The notes under the pieces are model-generated. The model was not told the DNA's origin. It saw nothing but the letters and a program-made list of their open reading frames with translations, and ran no database searches. From the NCBI GenBank assembly GCA_022410635.1, contig JAJVDF010000209.1, positions 455,678 to 519,677 of the forward strand: 64,000 nt of DNA, in the 5' to 3' direction. This stretch comes from Tretioscincus oriximinensis (taxonomy: Eukaryota; Chordata; Lepidosauria; Squamata; Gymnophthalmidae). Position numbers and translations under genes: made by a program. Numbering within the stretch: the first letter of the stretch is position 1; every line of letters begins with the position of its first letter. Positions 27,247-39,848 of the stretch are shown one piece after another.

Positions 27247-28585
27247 CCTTAACATTCCTCAGGCTTTGTATATATGGGACTTGCAATGTGAGGTACAGCT
27301 GAAAACATTGTTAGTGGAATTCTGCAAATCTTGCATTTAAAAATTAATAGAAATACTGTGAACCCTTCCCTCCTTGACAATGGAATTTTAAGTTCAATTT
27401 TTTATTTTAAATCTGTTTCCACCTTGCGTCGATTTTTAACTAGGGGAAGATATGGAAGATACAAATGCAAATAAGACTGTCTTTTTAATTTTGTAATTTC
27501 TCATCTGGCTTAAACTTTAGCACATAACACCGTAAAGTTGTCGGAAAGCACAACTGTCAGGAGTTAAATCATTTGTGGAAAAAGGGCAGGATGGGGGAGA
27601 AGGAATTTATCAGAGCTTGATGCTTGCTAGTGACATACTTTGAAAAGCACTTTCCCCAGTGAAAATTGGCAGGTCTCCCTCTGACGTCATTGTCTCCCTC
27701 TTAGAGCACTTATGAACTATGACTTGACAGGCAGCGCTTGGCGCATTTCTGATGTTGCTGAGGTCAAACCCAGAATGTACTTCACAGGAAAAGGTGATGT
27801 GTTTAGAGGGAGGTTGTTTTTCCATGTCAAACTCTTATGCAAATGTTCACTGTTGATGTCTGTGTTCGTTAAAGTAAAGATTAAGGAATGAAGATGTGAA
27901 AGGTGAAGATGACTCCAGAGGCTGAGACTGGGTTGGTCTAAATGAACTCTTTGGGGACTTGGGAAAGACACTGGGGGGAGGAACAAACAGCACCAGCAGC
28001 TGCAGTAACAGCAACCAACAACCTTCATAAACTGGCATAATCCAGAGGTAGCTGATGGAGGCAACATTATTATTCTTTTGCTTTTTCCCTCTTTTGACAC
28101 TGATAGATTTAACTGTGTGTTTACTTTCTGCTCATAGCCAGGCTGTTCAGGATATATTATTACCCTTACATAGAGCAACCTCCATAAATAGTTAATGTAT
28201 TTAAGGCAAAACACTAGCTGCACACCTTTTCTTTGTTTGAGAAAAACACAAAAGTAACTAAGTAAAACATAATTTTCTGTCAGTTTCTTCCATTCAAATC
28301 CCCATACTTGGCTTTATAACAAGATTGACTCTTGCTGCAGCTAGAAATACAAAAGAAGAAAATGATTTTTCCTTTCACCTTCCCAAGCGGAGATTACTGA
28401 ATTGCAGTCAGATCAGAATTTAGATGTTTTTTATTTTGCTTCTTTTTGTTATAAGGACATATTGTGGCTAGTAGTGGCAGAGGTACCCTAAGCCAGGCAA
28501 TGGCACATATCCTATAAGGGCAGGAGGAGATTGGCCTGGGCACATGGGGATATGAGGCACGGTTGGGTTGTGGCCTGAAATAGCT
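27247..28585. other. Unrecognised intergenic sequence
   Basis: A 168-codon open frame on the - strand (27,717-28,223) is the longest here. It has no recognisable domain, is rich in Ser, Leu and Cys, and is not flanked by convincing splice signals. Confidence 0.45.
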
Positions 28586-28790
28586 CAGTTTATTTATGAA
28601 CTTATTTACGCTTATATACCACTCTATATCTGAAGGTCTCAGGGTTCACAACAGTAAAAACAAAATACAAAATGAACATATTAACAGTGCCTGAAAGTGG
28701 GAAAAGGTGAATTGTTTCTCCAGTTGAAGGCCAGGTTAAGGAGGTGCATCAACAAAAATTTTCTACGTGCATATTTAATGCACTTCAAGG
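28586..28790 (-). mobile_element. L2-like repeat, reverse orientation
   Basis: Contains 'ttatttatgaacttatttac', 'cttatataccactctatatc' and 'tgaaggtctcagggttcaca', then 'gttgaaggccaggttaagga'. It aligns in the same order with 20,718-20,900 and 59,375-59,520. Confidence 0.6.
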
Positions 28791-31700
28791 GATAATACTT
28801 GATGTACCTCAAGGGCTTTTCCATAGTTTGGGGCCACCACTGATAAACCCCTGCCCCTAGTTCCCCCTCTCTTTGCTGCTGAGAATGATGGTACAACCAG
28901 GAGAAAGTGTTTTTTTATATATATTTTGAGTCTAAGTCGTTTAGGCCTGGCTGTGGCTTAGTGAGCTATGGATAAGCCAAAAGGCAGAAGTGCAGGCTTT
29001 TCTACACTATAACTGAATTTGGCCCCTGGTATGGAAGCGTCATTTCTACCTGCCTAAAGCCATTTCTGTGAAATCTTTCCCCTAGCTGCCTTTTCTTTTC
29101 AGTCTCATATAGATGATGGTACAAATTGAAAACAGTTGATTAAAAGTGACTTCTCTTATTTAATGCAATTCCAGAAATGCCTAATAATGTGATTTAACCT
29201 CTGTGGTATTATTGGTAGACTTAATTCTATGTTCTACAGTGCCATTCAAATGACTGAAAAGACTCTCCTTAGGTTCTCAGCTTTGAACATATTTGGAGTG
29301 AAACTGAAACTATGCCAAATATATTTTCCAAACTAACAAAGGTCTCCAGGTACATCTCCATGATCTTCCATGCATGGAAGTTTGTCCAGAACTGTTCAGA
29401 CCAGAAGGTCTTGAATCCACTCCTCTCCTGTCAGGATCTGACACTTTTGTCCATCTTGCAATGAAAAGAGAGGAAGCACATGAACTTCCTGAAGCTGCAT
29501 CCACATACATTTTTAAAAGGCTTGGAAGCACCTTAGAAGTACTAGCTTGCATTTGGAAGTGCAATAAGCCACTAGCATGCAGACACAACACTCTCTAAAG
29601 CTACATTTAAAATCCTTTACTTATTCAACTGACATCTTAATTACTAAAGTGTATTGGGGCAATTGGCCTTCCAAGCAAAGCGTGTGGATGTAGGCAGTGT
29701 CCATCGCCTCTAACGCAGTTGATTAGCCAATCGCCCTGTTCTTGGACCAGAAAAGCCTCCTCAAAAATGACGGCAACCATAACATCACCTGGCCAGAGCT
29801 TAAAAGTAGGACCAGCAGTGGTGGGAGATAGAGGAACGGGGGGNNNNNNNNNNGGGGAGAACAGAACCACCAGCACCTGTAGGGGATGGGAGGTAGGAGA
29901 AGGGCAGCTAGAATATCCATTCTATTCATCGCAATGGGAATGGGCTTAATCCGCTAGTTCTAGACTAAAGCATGGATGCAGTAGAATAAATGAGTCCAGA
30001 GATTGCTTTATTTTAGATTTCAAATACAGTAAAATTAATAAGCAATATCTGGGTGTAGCTTAAGTTTCTTTTGAACTGCTTCTCCAATGGAGTATGGATG
30101 AACCTTTTCAGGTGGCTGTAAGTCTGTTCAGCCATTTAATTGGGCCTTGGTTCTGACTACCATTGACTATAATAGTGCTATGCTAAACAAATGAGAACAA
30201 AACAAAATAGTTTATCCTTATAAGGAAATTAATTTTACTCCAGCCACAGTACATCCACGGTATCTGTGCAGATGGCAAAAGAAATGGCCAATTAAGAATT
30301 AGAAAAAGCCTAAATTTAGCACACTTCCTCTCTGCTTTGTACTACATCTCCATTTAATGCTAGCTTACATGCAAAACCTAATTATAGAGTGAAGTATGTC
30401 AACACTCCACAACAAAACCATCCTTTTAGCACCTCAGAGATCATGTTTACCTGAAGGATAATAATAGTAATAATAACCAAAAAGAGAAACCTTCTCCTCC
30501 CTTAGGTTTAGCCTAACAATAAATTAATCCTTGAAAATTTCAACTCCCACAACACCACCTGGTCTTTGTTATAAACCCGTTCTAACAATAAAAGAAGTCA
30601 CTGATTCTGTACAGAATCTTTTTTTTTTCTTTTTAAAAGAAAAGTGACAAAATAAGGCAAAGAATTAGGCAAAGGAGCAAAACTGACACTCTAGGAGAGG
30701 AAAAAGAAATGCCATAAGAAATGTATAGATAATGGAAACAGCTAATATTAATTCTGTTTCTAAAGCTTGGAAGAAGAGGACATAATCTTTGGCAAGAAGC
30801 CATCATGAAAGTGTCCATCTGCCAACGTTCCAGTGGCAAAGGCTAATATCCCAGAACTTAGGTTTGGGATTTCTGGGATTCTGATTTCCAACCTCACTGT
30901 TTATTTAGACAGAACTCGCAGCTTTAGTCAACACTGCCTCCTGTTGGCTATTCAGACGCATGTTTAAACGGCTTCTGTCCTTTCTATCTTTTTTGCCAAC
31001 AATCAAGCATGACAAAATTGTTGCGGTGTGTGGCACTGTGTTAAACTGAAAATCACAGAATCTAGGTATTCAGAGGCAGACTGGCCAGGGTGCCAGCTTG
31101 NCTAATGGCAAGTGGGCACCTGATGAAGTGGGCCCTGCTGACCGACTCTGTGGTTTATTTGCATTTTAAAAGCTGCTGTGGATGGTTGGTGCATGACAGT
31201 TTGTGCATGTTACCATCCTTGCATGCTCCCTTCCCTCCATGCAATGGGTGGAGCCCCCTTTGTCTTCCATTCTGCCACTGGATACAGTCACACAAAAGTC
31301 AAATGTAATCCCAGTTCCTTCTCATTTTGGCCTTTTCTGAACTTGGCCTTATTTTGGATTATATCCCAGAATACATGGAGTATGTGCCGCCTTCCACATA
31401 TTAACACAGAATACAGGCTACATGTAATAGAATTTTGTAAAAATTGAAGCTGCTTTAGAGAGCTTTATGTCCTTTTTGCACAAGCTTAATAAATAAGGTG
31501 CTTGAAGGAGTTCACGAAACGCATTACTGGTAGAGTCCGTTAATTTAATTAATATTGCTGCTACAAACATATTATCAGCAGCATATTTCCATCTAATAAG
31601 GATCAGTGCAGCAAGGTGAAAACGATGTTGATTCAGATTGTCTTTGAAGTGCAGTTTTGCAGGCATCTTCGCAATCCAGCACTTCTTGAAGGACAACTCT

Positions 31701-31885
31701 ACGAAAGTTCTGGCCCCTTACCTTCCTCTTGTGATTCTCCAAAATGCTACGACCCCCCCCCCCCCTTTGCTGGATTTAAAAGTACTTTGTATTGGTTGTG
31801 CTCTCACTGGAACAGAATGTGACAAGTTTCTGATTCTTTGGATTAATGTTGCCATTGCAGAGATCTGATGAATTACCTTTTTCTG
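28791..31885. other. Unrecognised intergenic sequence with an assembly gap
   Basis: No gene seen. Ten consecutive N at 29,844-29,853, between runs of G, mark a short assembly gap. A 13-base C tract lies at 31,753-31,765. Confidence 0.5.
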
Positions 31886-31888
31886 ACA

Positions 31889-32110
31889 ATTTCAGAGAAA
31901 TAGCCGTGTTAGTCTAGCAGAAAGTCCAGCAAAGGAGCTAGCAGCACTTTGAGACTAACTTGAGAAAAGTGGTTGGCATAAGCTTTCGTAGACACGCCTA
32001 CTTCTTCAGATGCATCTGAAGAAGTAGGCGTGTCTACGAAAGCTTATGCCAACCACTTTTCTCAAGTTAGTCTCAAAGTGCTGCTAGCTCCTTTGCTGGA
32101 CTTTTTCTGA
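31889..32110. mobile_element. Palindromic foldback element (perfect 184-bp palindrome)
   Basis: Positions 31,921-32,012 and 32,013-32,104 are exact reverse complements, 92 bp each, with no spacer; the centre is 'cagatgcatctg'. The arm carries 'cgaaagcttatgcc' and 'ttagtctcaaagtgctgcta'. I know these words from a repeat common in reptile genomes. A diverged half-copy is at about 44,490-44,575. There is no coding content. Confidence 0.8.
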
Positions 32111-32660
32111 CAGATTACATTCAGCTTCAGAATTATTATTGCAGTTAGTCACTGGACTCTCACTGAAAGTTTTATTAACCTGCTGCACTCTTTGACTTCC
32201 TTGCAGCATACATGAAGGTATGACCAACTTTATCATACAGTGTGTACCCTGCCTGTACCAGGGATCAAATCTTTCCCCTATGTTAAGAAGTGCCTTGTAA
32301 TTGATTTATTATACTCACTGTGGGTTAAACATTAATCTATAGNTTGGACTAGATTTGCAATCCTTGTGATTTAATGTATACAGTATAGTATAAGCAAGGA
32401 AATACAATTATCACATTAAGCACAATACCTTCCTCTGCTCACCCATGATGCCTTCTAGGGAAAATAAAGAAACTGACTCCATTTGTTTTGAAATATTCCT
32501 TACTTGTCCTGACTCCTTCCTTCTTTCCTTGCATTTTGATTTCACACTGATTCTACTGATAGGTCTGTTTAGCACATGACTCAGAAATAGGTTAAGTAAA
32601 AAAATTGAAGTTCATGGGAGTTCCCCCAAAAGAAGAAGAAAAAGAAGGAAAAAAAGAAAA

Positions 32661-32693
<33 letters not shown>

Positions 32694-32698
32694 ACTAC

Positions 32699-32742
<44 letters not shown>

Positions 32743-33184
32743 ACCTGAAGGGAATAACAGTGGTTTACACAACACTCTTCTCTTTACAACAGATACCTTG
32801 TGAATTAGATGGGACAGAGAGAGCTCCAAAGAGCTGTGCGTAACCCAAGGCCACCCATGGCTTCATAAAGGAGTGCAGAATCGACCGAGAAGCTAAGAAC
32901 ACCTGTATACTCTAATTTTATAACAAAACAATTTCTTCTCATTAAGGCAGTCCATAATGATTCCTCTCTATTCCTCAGGCTTCATATTAATATATTTTTA
33001 TAAATTTTATTGCAACACTAGAGCAGAAGATAAAGAACAAACGGAATTTAACAATAAGTATAGAGATTTCTAGGATTGCCTAAGCATAAAACCTTTGTGT
33101 AGCATTGTGGTTGATGCCCACAAACAACTAAAACCTTGTGCCTGTGGAAGATTAGAGATTACATTACTGTTCTCCTTTCCCTAC
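32111..33184. other. Intergenic sequence with trinucleotide repeats
   Basis: No gene seen. The microsatellite at 32,662-32,742 is listed separately, and an A/G-rich run precedes it (32,625-32,660). Confidence 0.45.
32662..32742 (+). repeat. Compound trinucleotide microsatellite
   Basis: Reads (CTA)2, (CTG)8, (CTA)3, then (GTA)14. The CTA and GTA parts are reverse complements of each other (CTA against TAG), so the array is self-complementary around 32,700. It is probably length-polymorphic. Confidence 0.95.
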
Positions 33185-33262
33185 TTTAAGACTGTTGCTT
33201 TAATATGTTGGTCTGTTTTTTATTGTTAAATGTCCCGAGACCTTTGTATGAGTTGTACACAA
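33185..33262 (+). mobile_element. L2-like tail
   Basis: Shows 'ttttttattgttaaatgtcc' and 'cgagacctttgtatgag', matching the tail at 17,820-17,895. Confidence 0.5.
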
Positions 33263-35127
33263 GTGTATCGTTGCATGTCATTGTGCATATGTGTTGCATT
33301 ATTGTGCAGATACAGCAAGCCTTAATGTGCACTTTGCACAAGTATATCATAGGCTGTGGATCACCTCAGAAAAATGTATTGCCACTGAGTCTCCACATGC
33401 ACCAGATGGCAGAGGCACCAGATGGCAAACACGGCATCACATTTGCAGCTGTGATTGCCATATGATGTGCCTATTTTACATGGTGCGATTTTCTGCCCTT
33501 ACTGTGGGCATCTTGGATCGCATCTTGAAATGATGCCTTTGTGACCCTGGACCTCAAAACTAGGGCACAGAGGTATCTTCTGGGGTGATCATCATGTTCC
33601 CCTCCAAGTGCTTACAGAGAAGCTGCCTCTTTTCTGAAGCAATAGTCCAGCCACAGTATGTACCCTGTTTCTAGAGTTCATAAGCGGAATATTTTTGGCC
33701 TTGATGACTCATGCCATCATATATCTTAACACAATAAACAAGAAGTTACATAAAGACGAGCAATGGCAATTTCCCCCTGTCTTTTGACTGCTCGGTAACA
33801 ATATCCCCTGTCTGAATGCTAAGAATTTTTTGCTAAAATTATGACCACAAATTATAAAGGAGTAGGAAGCAGTGGGAAAGGGGGTTCCTTCTTTCAGACA
33901 TTCTACTGACTTAGGGGGTTGGCTGGCTGAAAACTTTACTGCCTTGAGTCATAACACAATACTGTAAATCTTGCGAAAGGCAGCAAAGGAAGTAGAAGCT
34001 GGAGTAGGAATAATGTTGTCCAGGTGGTTCTACAGAATGATATAAATGATTACTTACACATGAATTAGATAACCATTAAATATTCTTGATACAGTCTGGC
34101 AGCAGCTCGTCAAGTTTCATGCTTAGGTAGCCCAACATTAAAAAGCAAAATTTAGGGCTTTTTATTTTATTTTGCTCTACCCATTTCCTGCTGGAATCAG
34201 GCTGATCTTTGGACCCTCACACATGATTGAATTCTGTGTTTCTTTGGAAGANATCTGACCTGGTGTTCATGTCTGTTAATAAAAATGAATGAATAAACCA
34301 GAGTAAAAATAGAAAGTACATAGTTCTTTGTTTGAAACTGAACAAGCCCTTCTGGGTACATTTTTAGAAACACTCAGGAACCTTCAGTATCATGCTGGGT
34401 TCAATATTTTTGAAACTTCTTGAGTTTACTTTGGAGTGGCAACAGCAAGTACAGGAGCGGCCACAAGGCCTGTCCTTCGGACTATGAGCCCAGTTCAAAC
34501 TTCTGAAATGCTCCAGTTTTTCAGATTCCAAAAGTAGCATGGTCTGTCTGAACAATAAGGCAGTCACTATTTCTCTACAGGAAGAAAAAAAAAAAACTCT
34601 AAGCAGCTGCTCCAAAATGAGAAACAATATCAAAATAGATAATTAACAAATGTATATTCTATGAATAATCACATTGTACTGCAAATAAATAAATCAAACA
34701 AACATTCCAGTGTCTGGCTTTGCTGGTCATGTAGATAATTCCTGACCTCAGTTTATTCCAAAGGGACCAGCTGCATCTATGTAAATTAACATAATTTCTC
34801 TCAAGACGATAACTTCAAAACAGGGTGGGAAATCCATCCCTTCTTAAACGTTGCTATTTCTGACGATTTAAAATAGTTNATTCATCCTGACTGACTAATC
34901 TGAAAATATTCCATTAGCATTTAATATTTTGCCTCTTTCTAGTCTCAGGTAGAATACTTCCCGGACTCTACATGACGTTGCTGGAAATTGAATCTGCAGA
35001 TGCTCTACCTCTGAGTCACTAGACTGCATATAATGATGAAATGATTTCGTGTTCTGCCTTCTCTCAAATCCATCGATTCTAAGATAACAAAAAGATTTCA
35101 AGATTACTGACTTTCTGGGGATAACTT
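33263..35127. other. Unrecognised intergenic sequence
   Basis: No gene or nameable repeat seen. Confidence 0.45.
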
Positions 35128-35130
35128 TAT

Positions 35131-36235
35131 TTTTGAGAGGTGATCTGATTGAAGTGTACAAGATCATGCATGGGATGGACAGGATGAAAAAAGAAAAAAT
35201 GTTTTCCTTTATCACACCAATATCTATAGAAAGGGTACAGATGTGAACTCTTACCTTCCATCCTGCACCCCTTAAAAAGAACTTGCCCTTTTCGCAATTT
35301 TTAAGAGCAAGACGTAATTGCAGTAAGGAAGAAGGGTTTGAAAAGCAGGCGAAAATAATAAAAAAATCAATTTGTACAGAAAGGATACCCGGAGTCAGTT
35401 ATCCTGGAGGCTTACAATAAAGCTAAGAGAAAAAGAAGGCCATCCACTTTGTCTACTAAAACGAAGAAAGTAGTGAAGAACAAGAACATGTATATTCCCA
35501 TCAAATTCGATGTGTACACGGCTGATATTAAGAGGATTATATTGAAACACTGGCATCTGCTTGGTGAAGTTCCTGGTTGCTCTCATAATCCTATATTCTC
35601 CTATAAAAGGAGTAAGAACATTAAGGATTTCTTCGTTAGGGCATCGATCACAGAACCCCATAAGAAGCTTTCATCTGGACCTATAGGACACTTTAAATTG
35701 TGGGCACTGTGCTGCCTGTAATAATTCTATGCAAACTAAGCAATTTGTAAATCCACTAGATGGAAGGATGTATCATATCAGGGACTTCTTTAATTGTAAC
35801 AGCTATAACGTGATATATGTAATCCAATGCCCTTGCCAGAGGACACTCCTTAAAACTGATGGGTAGAAAAGTGAGAACAGACAAAGGGAAGTATTTTTTT
35901 ACCCAGAGGGTCATCGGCCTGTGGAATTTACTTACTGAAGAAGTAGTAGTAGCTAACAGCTTGTATAGTTTCAAGACAGGACTAGACAGGTTTATGGACA
36001 CCAAGGGTATAAATGGGTACTAGGATGGATGTCTGGATGTTGCCTCCAGGATGGACCAACAGATAGTGCTCCTGAAATACCATTTGCAGGGAGTCATGAC
36101 CAGGAGCATATTTTCCTTTCTTCTGTTCAGACTGCCCAGGTGCATATGGTGGGCCTCTGTGTGAGACAGAATGCTGGACTAGATGGGCTGTGGCCTGATC
36201 CAGTATGGCTCTTCTTATGTTCTTGTGTTCTTAAG
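35131..36235 (+). pseudogene. CR1 LINE 3' part, interrupted by a Penelope-like fragment
   Basis: CR1 sequence runs from 'gaggtgatctgattgaagtg' (35,137) to about 35,223. It resumes near 35,836 ('cactccttaaaactgatggg') and ends at 'ttcttatgttcttg' (about 36,232). The two parts are in the right order and orientation for one CR1 copy; a dozen or so bases are lost at the junction. The frame is broken. Confidence 0.85.
35224..35835 (+). pseudogene. Penelope-like retroelement fragment (frameshifted)
   Basis: A long open frame (35,245-35,720) encodes 'IPIKFDVYTADIKRIILKHW', followed by 'RSKNIKDFFVRA'. A frameshift near 35,697 then restores a Cys/His-rich linker (Cys-Gly-His-Cys at about 35,700-35,711), followed by 'IRDFFNCNSYNVIYVIQCPC' in the shifted frame. 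That order matches the C-terminal reverse transcriptase, linker and start of the GIY-YIG endonuclease of Penelope-like elements. The copy stops where the GIY-YIG core should begin, so both ends and the endonuclease catalytic part are missing. Confidence 0.75.
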
Positions 36236-38544
36236 TTTTTCCACTACTTTTTATCTAATCTAAAATATCAAAATGGAGTTATTAACATATTCCTGTAAAT
36301 TTAAATATAATAATCTGGTTCTTCTAAAACTCAAACTCTGATAACTGATGTCAATTTAAAAGCAAGAGTTTTTTAAAAGAACAAAAATAGAGCACAAAAT
36401 AACAACATGATAAAAATAATACATACCCTACTACACCATCTTAAAATTATGGCAAAGGAATTTAATGGTGAAAAACTTGTCAGTATGAAATGTCTTTGCA
36501 ACTTAAACATTAAACCAAAGAGAAATGTTCATGTTTCAAGTTAACAGGAAGGTAAACATATAATTATGTATGTGTCACTAAAGCAAATGCTAAAGTAGTA
36601 AAAACAAATTTTATAAGTAATCCAACAACAGTGTGAGAAAAAGCACCATTCCAATATGTATTTCGATTGATTATTGGTTAATTACTGTGGTTTTGCTTTT
36701 AAAATGTATGATTTGTGTGCAAAAGACAAAAAAATCTGTTTGAGATCCTCATGGGCCTTCTTCATTCCCCAAAGAATAAACAAAACGAGAACCACATGTT
36801 CTGCACTCTTATTTCAAAGCAAACTACTGCTTACCTTCACTAGAGTCAAAGACGGATAGTGACTTCTGTAAAGGCAACCAGCAGTGAGATAAAAGATGAA
36901 ATGATTGATGAATAATAGAAACGAGCACTTTTCAGACAGCTCATATTTATTTACACAGGCTGAAAAAACATTATGCACTATTTTTAGTTCACAGCCTTTT
37001 TCAAAGATATTTCAATCAGGCTGCCTCAATGCAGCAGGAGACACTTCTGGGATCTTCTTAAAATCTCCAGTGACCTCCAGATACGAGGAGACAATCCCGG
37101 AGTCTTACCTCTATCTGTTGCTTTCTAACATGAACCTTTTCCAAACACCTGATACTAGCAAAGTACCTGCCCGCTTCACTTCATTGTTGTACTGTGATTT
37201 GCTAACATTCAGGTATTTGAAACAGTAACACCAATAAAGGAGCCAGCAAATGGAGGTAAGCCATTGCTGCTGGTTTTCCTGTAATATGGATATACTGCAC
37301 TTTTGATCTAGCTCAAGAATATATTCGGTATGCAATTGAAGTCCTATGTGTCATGAATTTTAACCAATATTTGGAAGATATTCTCATGGTTTCTCTGACT
37401 GCAGAACATAGTCTGAGAGAAAAGATGACTGAATATGGATTCCCCCAGCCCACCCCAATTTTCCAGCCCCACAGGGGAAGCAGAATTTGGACTCAGTTCC
37501 ATATCTCAATTTATATGGAGACATTTTTTTTTGGAGGGGACATTTATCTGTGGGTGGGGATATGGAGGCTGAGATATTTCCCTATCCAATCCTAGCCTGC
37601 TATGGGTGTTTTCCCCTCAGTTATCCCTTTTACCATTAATGACTATCTTCCCTAATGGCATGGAAAAAGAGGGTGCAGTTGCAATAATGGGGAATCATGC
37701 CATTTACAGCCCACCTTCTTTTCCATTGCAAAGATGATGTGATTGCCAAAATCACAAATGCACCCCCTTTTTAATAACTTCAGGACATTCTTCAACATAA
37801 ACATTAAAAACATGACAATTTCCCCCACCCCCTCTTGTCTCATCCAGGCAGGGACCATGGGAGAAGGGTGCGCAATATGTATCCTACTACACATGATCCT
37901 GGAACCCTTGAACATGTGGGGCAAGATTAAAGGAGGACTTTCCCCCTCTTCCACATCTTCCTGTTTTTCTGGTACAAGGCATAGCTTCTTTTTGATTGCA
38001 TGCACTAATGTTTCCTGGACATCATGGGGTCAGCATAGATCTTGTACCTATGCAGATGCTAGGTAAAAGAGGAGCAGTTATAGGTCAGTTTCTTGGAAGG
38101 GAACAAATATGTTCTTTTCATAGTTGGCAATGGCACTTAGCACTCCAATGTGGCTCCTCCACCCCGCCTCAGAAACCTTCTCCATCATTAGAACACAAAC
38201 GCAGCAGAAATTTTGTGTTGTCACTTCCTGGGTGAGATGTCATTTCTGGTAAAATGATGAGGGAAATTTTCTCAGACATCCCCCCACATGATCTCTCATA
38301 AAACATCCCATTGCACATGATCAGTGCAAGGGGATGTTTTATCAAAGACTATACAAAATTCTCATATAGTTCCCAAGACTGGATAGAAGTGGTGAAAGGC
38401 ATAATTTATCTTCATTCCAGAAGAGTGATTGTATTTTTTTTCTAGAATAAATCACATTCTTTAGGACTAAAGATGAACTGAGATGGTTGACAGTAAAAGT
38501 GTTACCACAACCTAACATATTTGGACTTCATTAGTTCCACTTTT
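36236..38544. other. Unrecognised intergenic sequence
   Basis: No gene seen. Overlapping frames near 37,650-38,070 on both strands look like chance. Confidence 0.45.
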
Positions 38545-39020
38545 TGTTTTCTTCTATGAGAATTAAAGTAAGACTGCTTTCCGATTGCAAGTTTAAAATC
38601 ACTATTTCTTTAAAAATCTAAACAACACATTCATAAGTACATCTGTACTCACCTCCAATCTTCCTTGCAGTTCCCTCTGTCCTCATTACATTTTCTAGTA
38701 TTCTGACGACGTCAGAAGCCTCATTGCTGTACTGGCCTTATTAACAATTCTCAGCATTCTCTGTGAGCAGAGAGCCAATGAAATTTTTACAGCAAGGCTC
38801 AAAATCATTTGAAATTTAGTATGTTTATGTAAGGAAGAATCACTGAAGTTTTTTTTCAGATTATGAAGTCTGGTGCTGAATTGGGAAAAATGAGCAAACA
38901 AAAAAAGTGGGGCAAAAGGTTTTTTTAGCAAGTGGATGGCTGATCCTCCATGAAAAGAATGGGGCAAATTCTACATGATGTTGCTGCCAACTCACTAAAT
39001 ATCCTGAATGGGGATGGGGC
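38545..39020 (-). repeat. Interspersed repeat family A, copy 2 (reversed)
   Basis: The reverse complement aligns with 53-500 from 'catccccatt' through 'cacagagaatgctg' and on into 'ttttaaacttg-aat'. Similarity is high but with many single-base and small indel differences, so these are two old copies. Confidence 0.7.
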
Positions 39021-39044
39021 CTAACTAGGGGGAAGATTTCTAAT

Positions 39045-39806
39045 TGAACTTTATAGTGCTATACAGCCTCTTTTGGCTAGAAGGGCATGCTAACCTTCAG
39101 CTAATTTTAAAAGCAATCTCAAGTTGCTTTAGACATGGAGCTAGTAGTTGAGACTTTATGTACCCTCTTGTGGCTGAAGAGAAATCATGCAGTTGTCCAG
39201 CATATCCAATCAAAGAGACATCAGATGCTAGACTTGAATTTATTAATGTTGTTTGTCTGTTTAGGTTTCATTAATTTTTGACAATACTGTGCCTGGCTGC
39301 TCTGCTGTCCTTCAAAAATAAGAAGGTCCATTGTCTTTGACAGCGACAATTCAAGACTGTATTTTAGCTGAAACTTACACTGAAATGATTTATGGTCACA
39401 CACCATCTTCGCTTCGGAAGAACTGGATTGAAAAAAACACTAAAAAAACCCCAGTTTTCAATTGGATTGATAACCAGTTAAAACACGGACAAATTTAATC
39501 TGCCCCCAAAAGAGGGAACTTCTTTGGGTCAAAGTTTTCACCAGTGATGACTGGCCCGTAGGCAAAGTGGCAAATGTTACCCCTATCCAATAGTCCTGAG
39601 CCTTCAGCTCAGTATGCACTAAGCCTTAGGCCTTATGAGATCAGCCTCAGATTGCACTATTATGAGGTTCCTATTCCAATAAATATTTCAGAATAAGTCT
39701 TAGTGCAGATAGAGCCTTTTACTGTTCCAGTAAGTAGTCTGTGCAAACTTGGAACAGGCCCTTTAGACCCCTTTTTGGTCTAAAGAGGCTGTATAGTACT
39801 ATAAAG
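39045..39806. repeat. Possible element bounded by inverted repeats
   Basis: 'ctttatagtgctatacagcc' starts at about 39,050. Its near-exact complement 'ggctgtatagtactataaag' lies at about 39,787-39,806. The 26-bp ends are imperfect and no target duplication is clear. The interior shows nothing recognisable. Confidence 0.35.
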
Positions 39807-39848
39807 TAGTCTGCAAACTTGGAACAGGCCCTTTAGACCCCTTTTTGG
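39731..39848 (+). repeat. Short tandem duplication (about 71-bp period)
   Basis: 'gcaaacttggaacaggccct' followed by 'ttagacccctttttgg' occurs at 39,742-39,777 and again at 39,813-39,848. The two differ by a two-base indel just upstream. The spacer contains the inverted-repeat end described for 39,045-39,806. Confidence 0.9.

Noticed and set aside
27717..28223. A 168-codon open frame on the - strand
   Set aside because: No known motif, no splice context and an unusual Ser/Leu/Cys composition. A length like this is expected occasionally by chance in 64 kb.
29844..29853. Ten consecutive N
   Set aside because: An assembly gap of nominal length, not a biological feature. The many isolated single N elsewhere are likewise base-call uncertainty.
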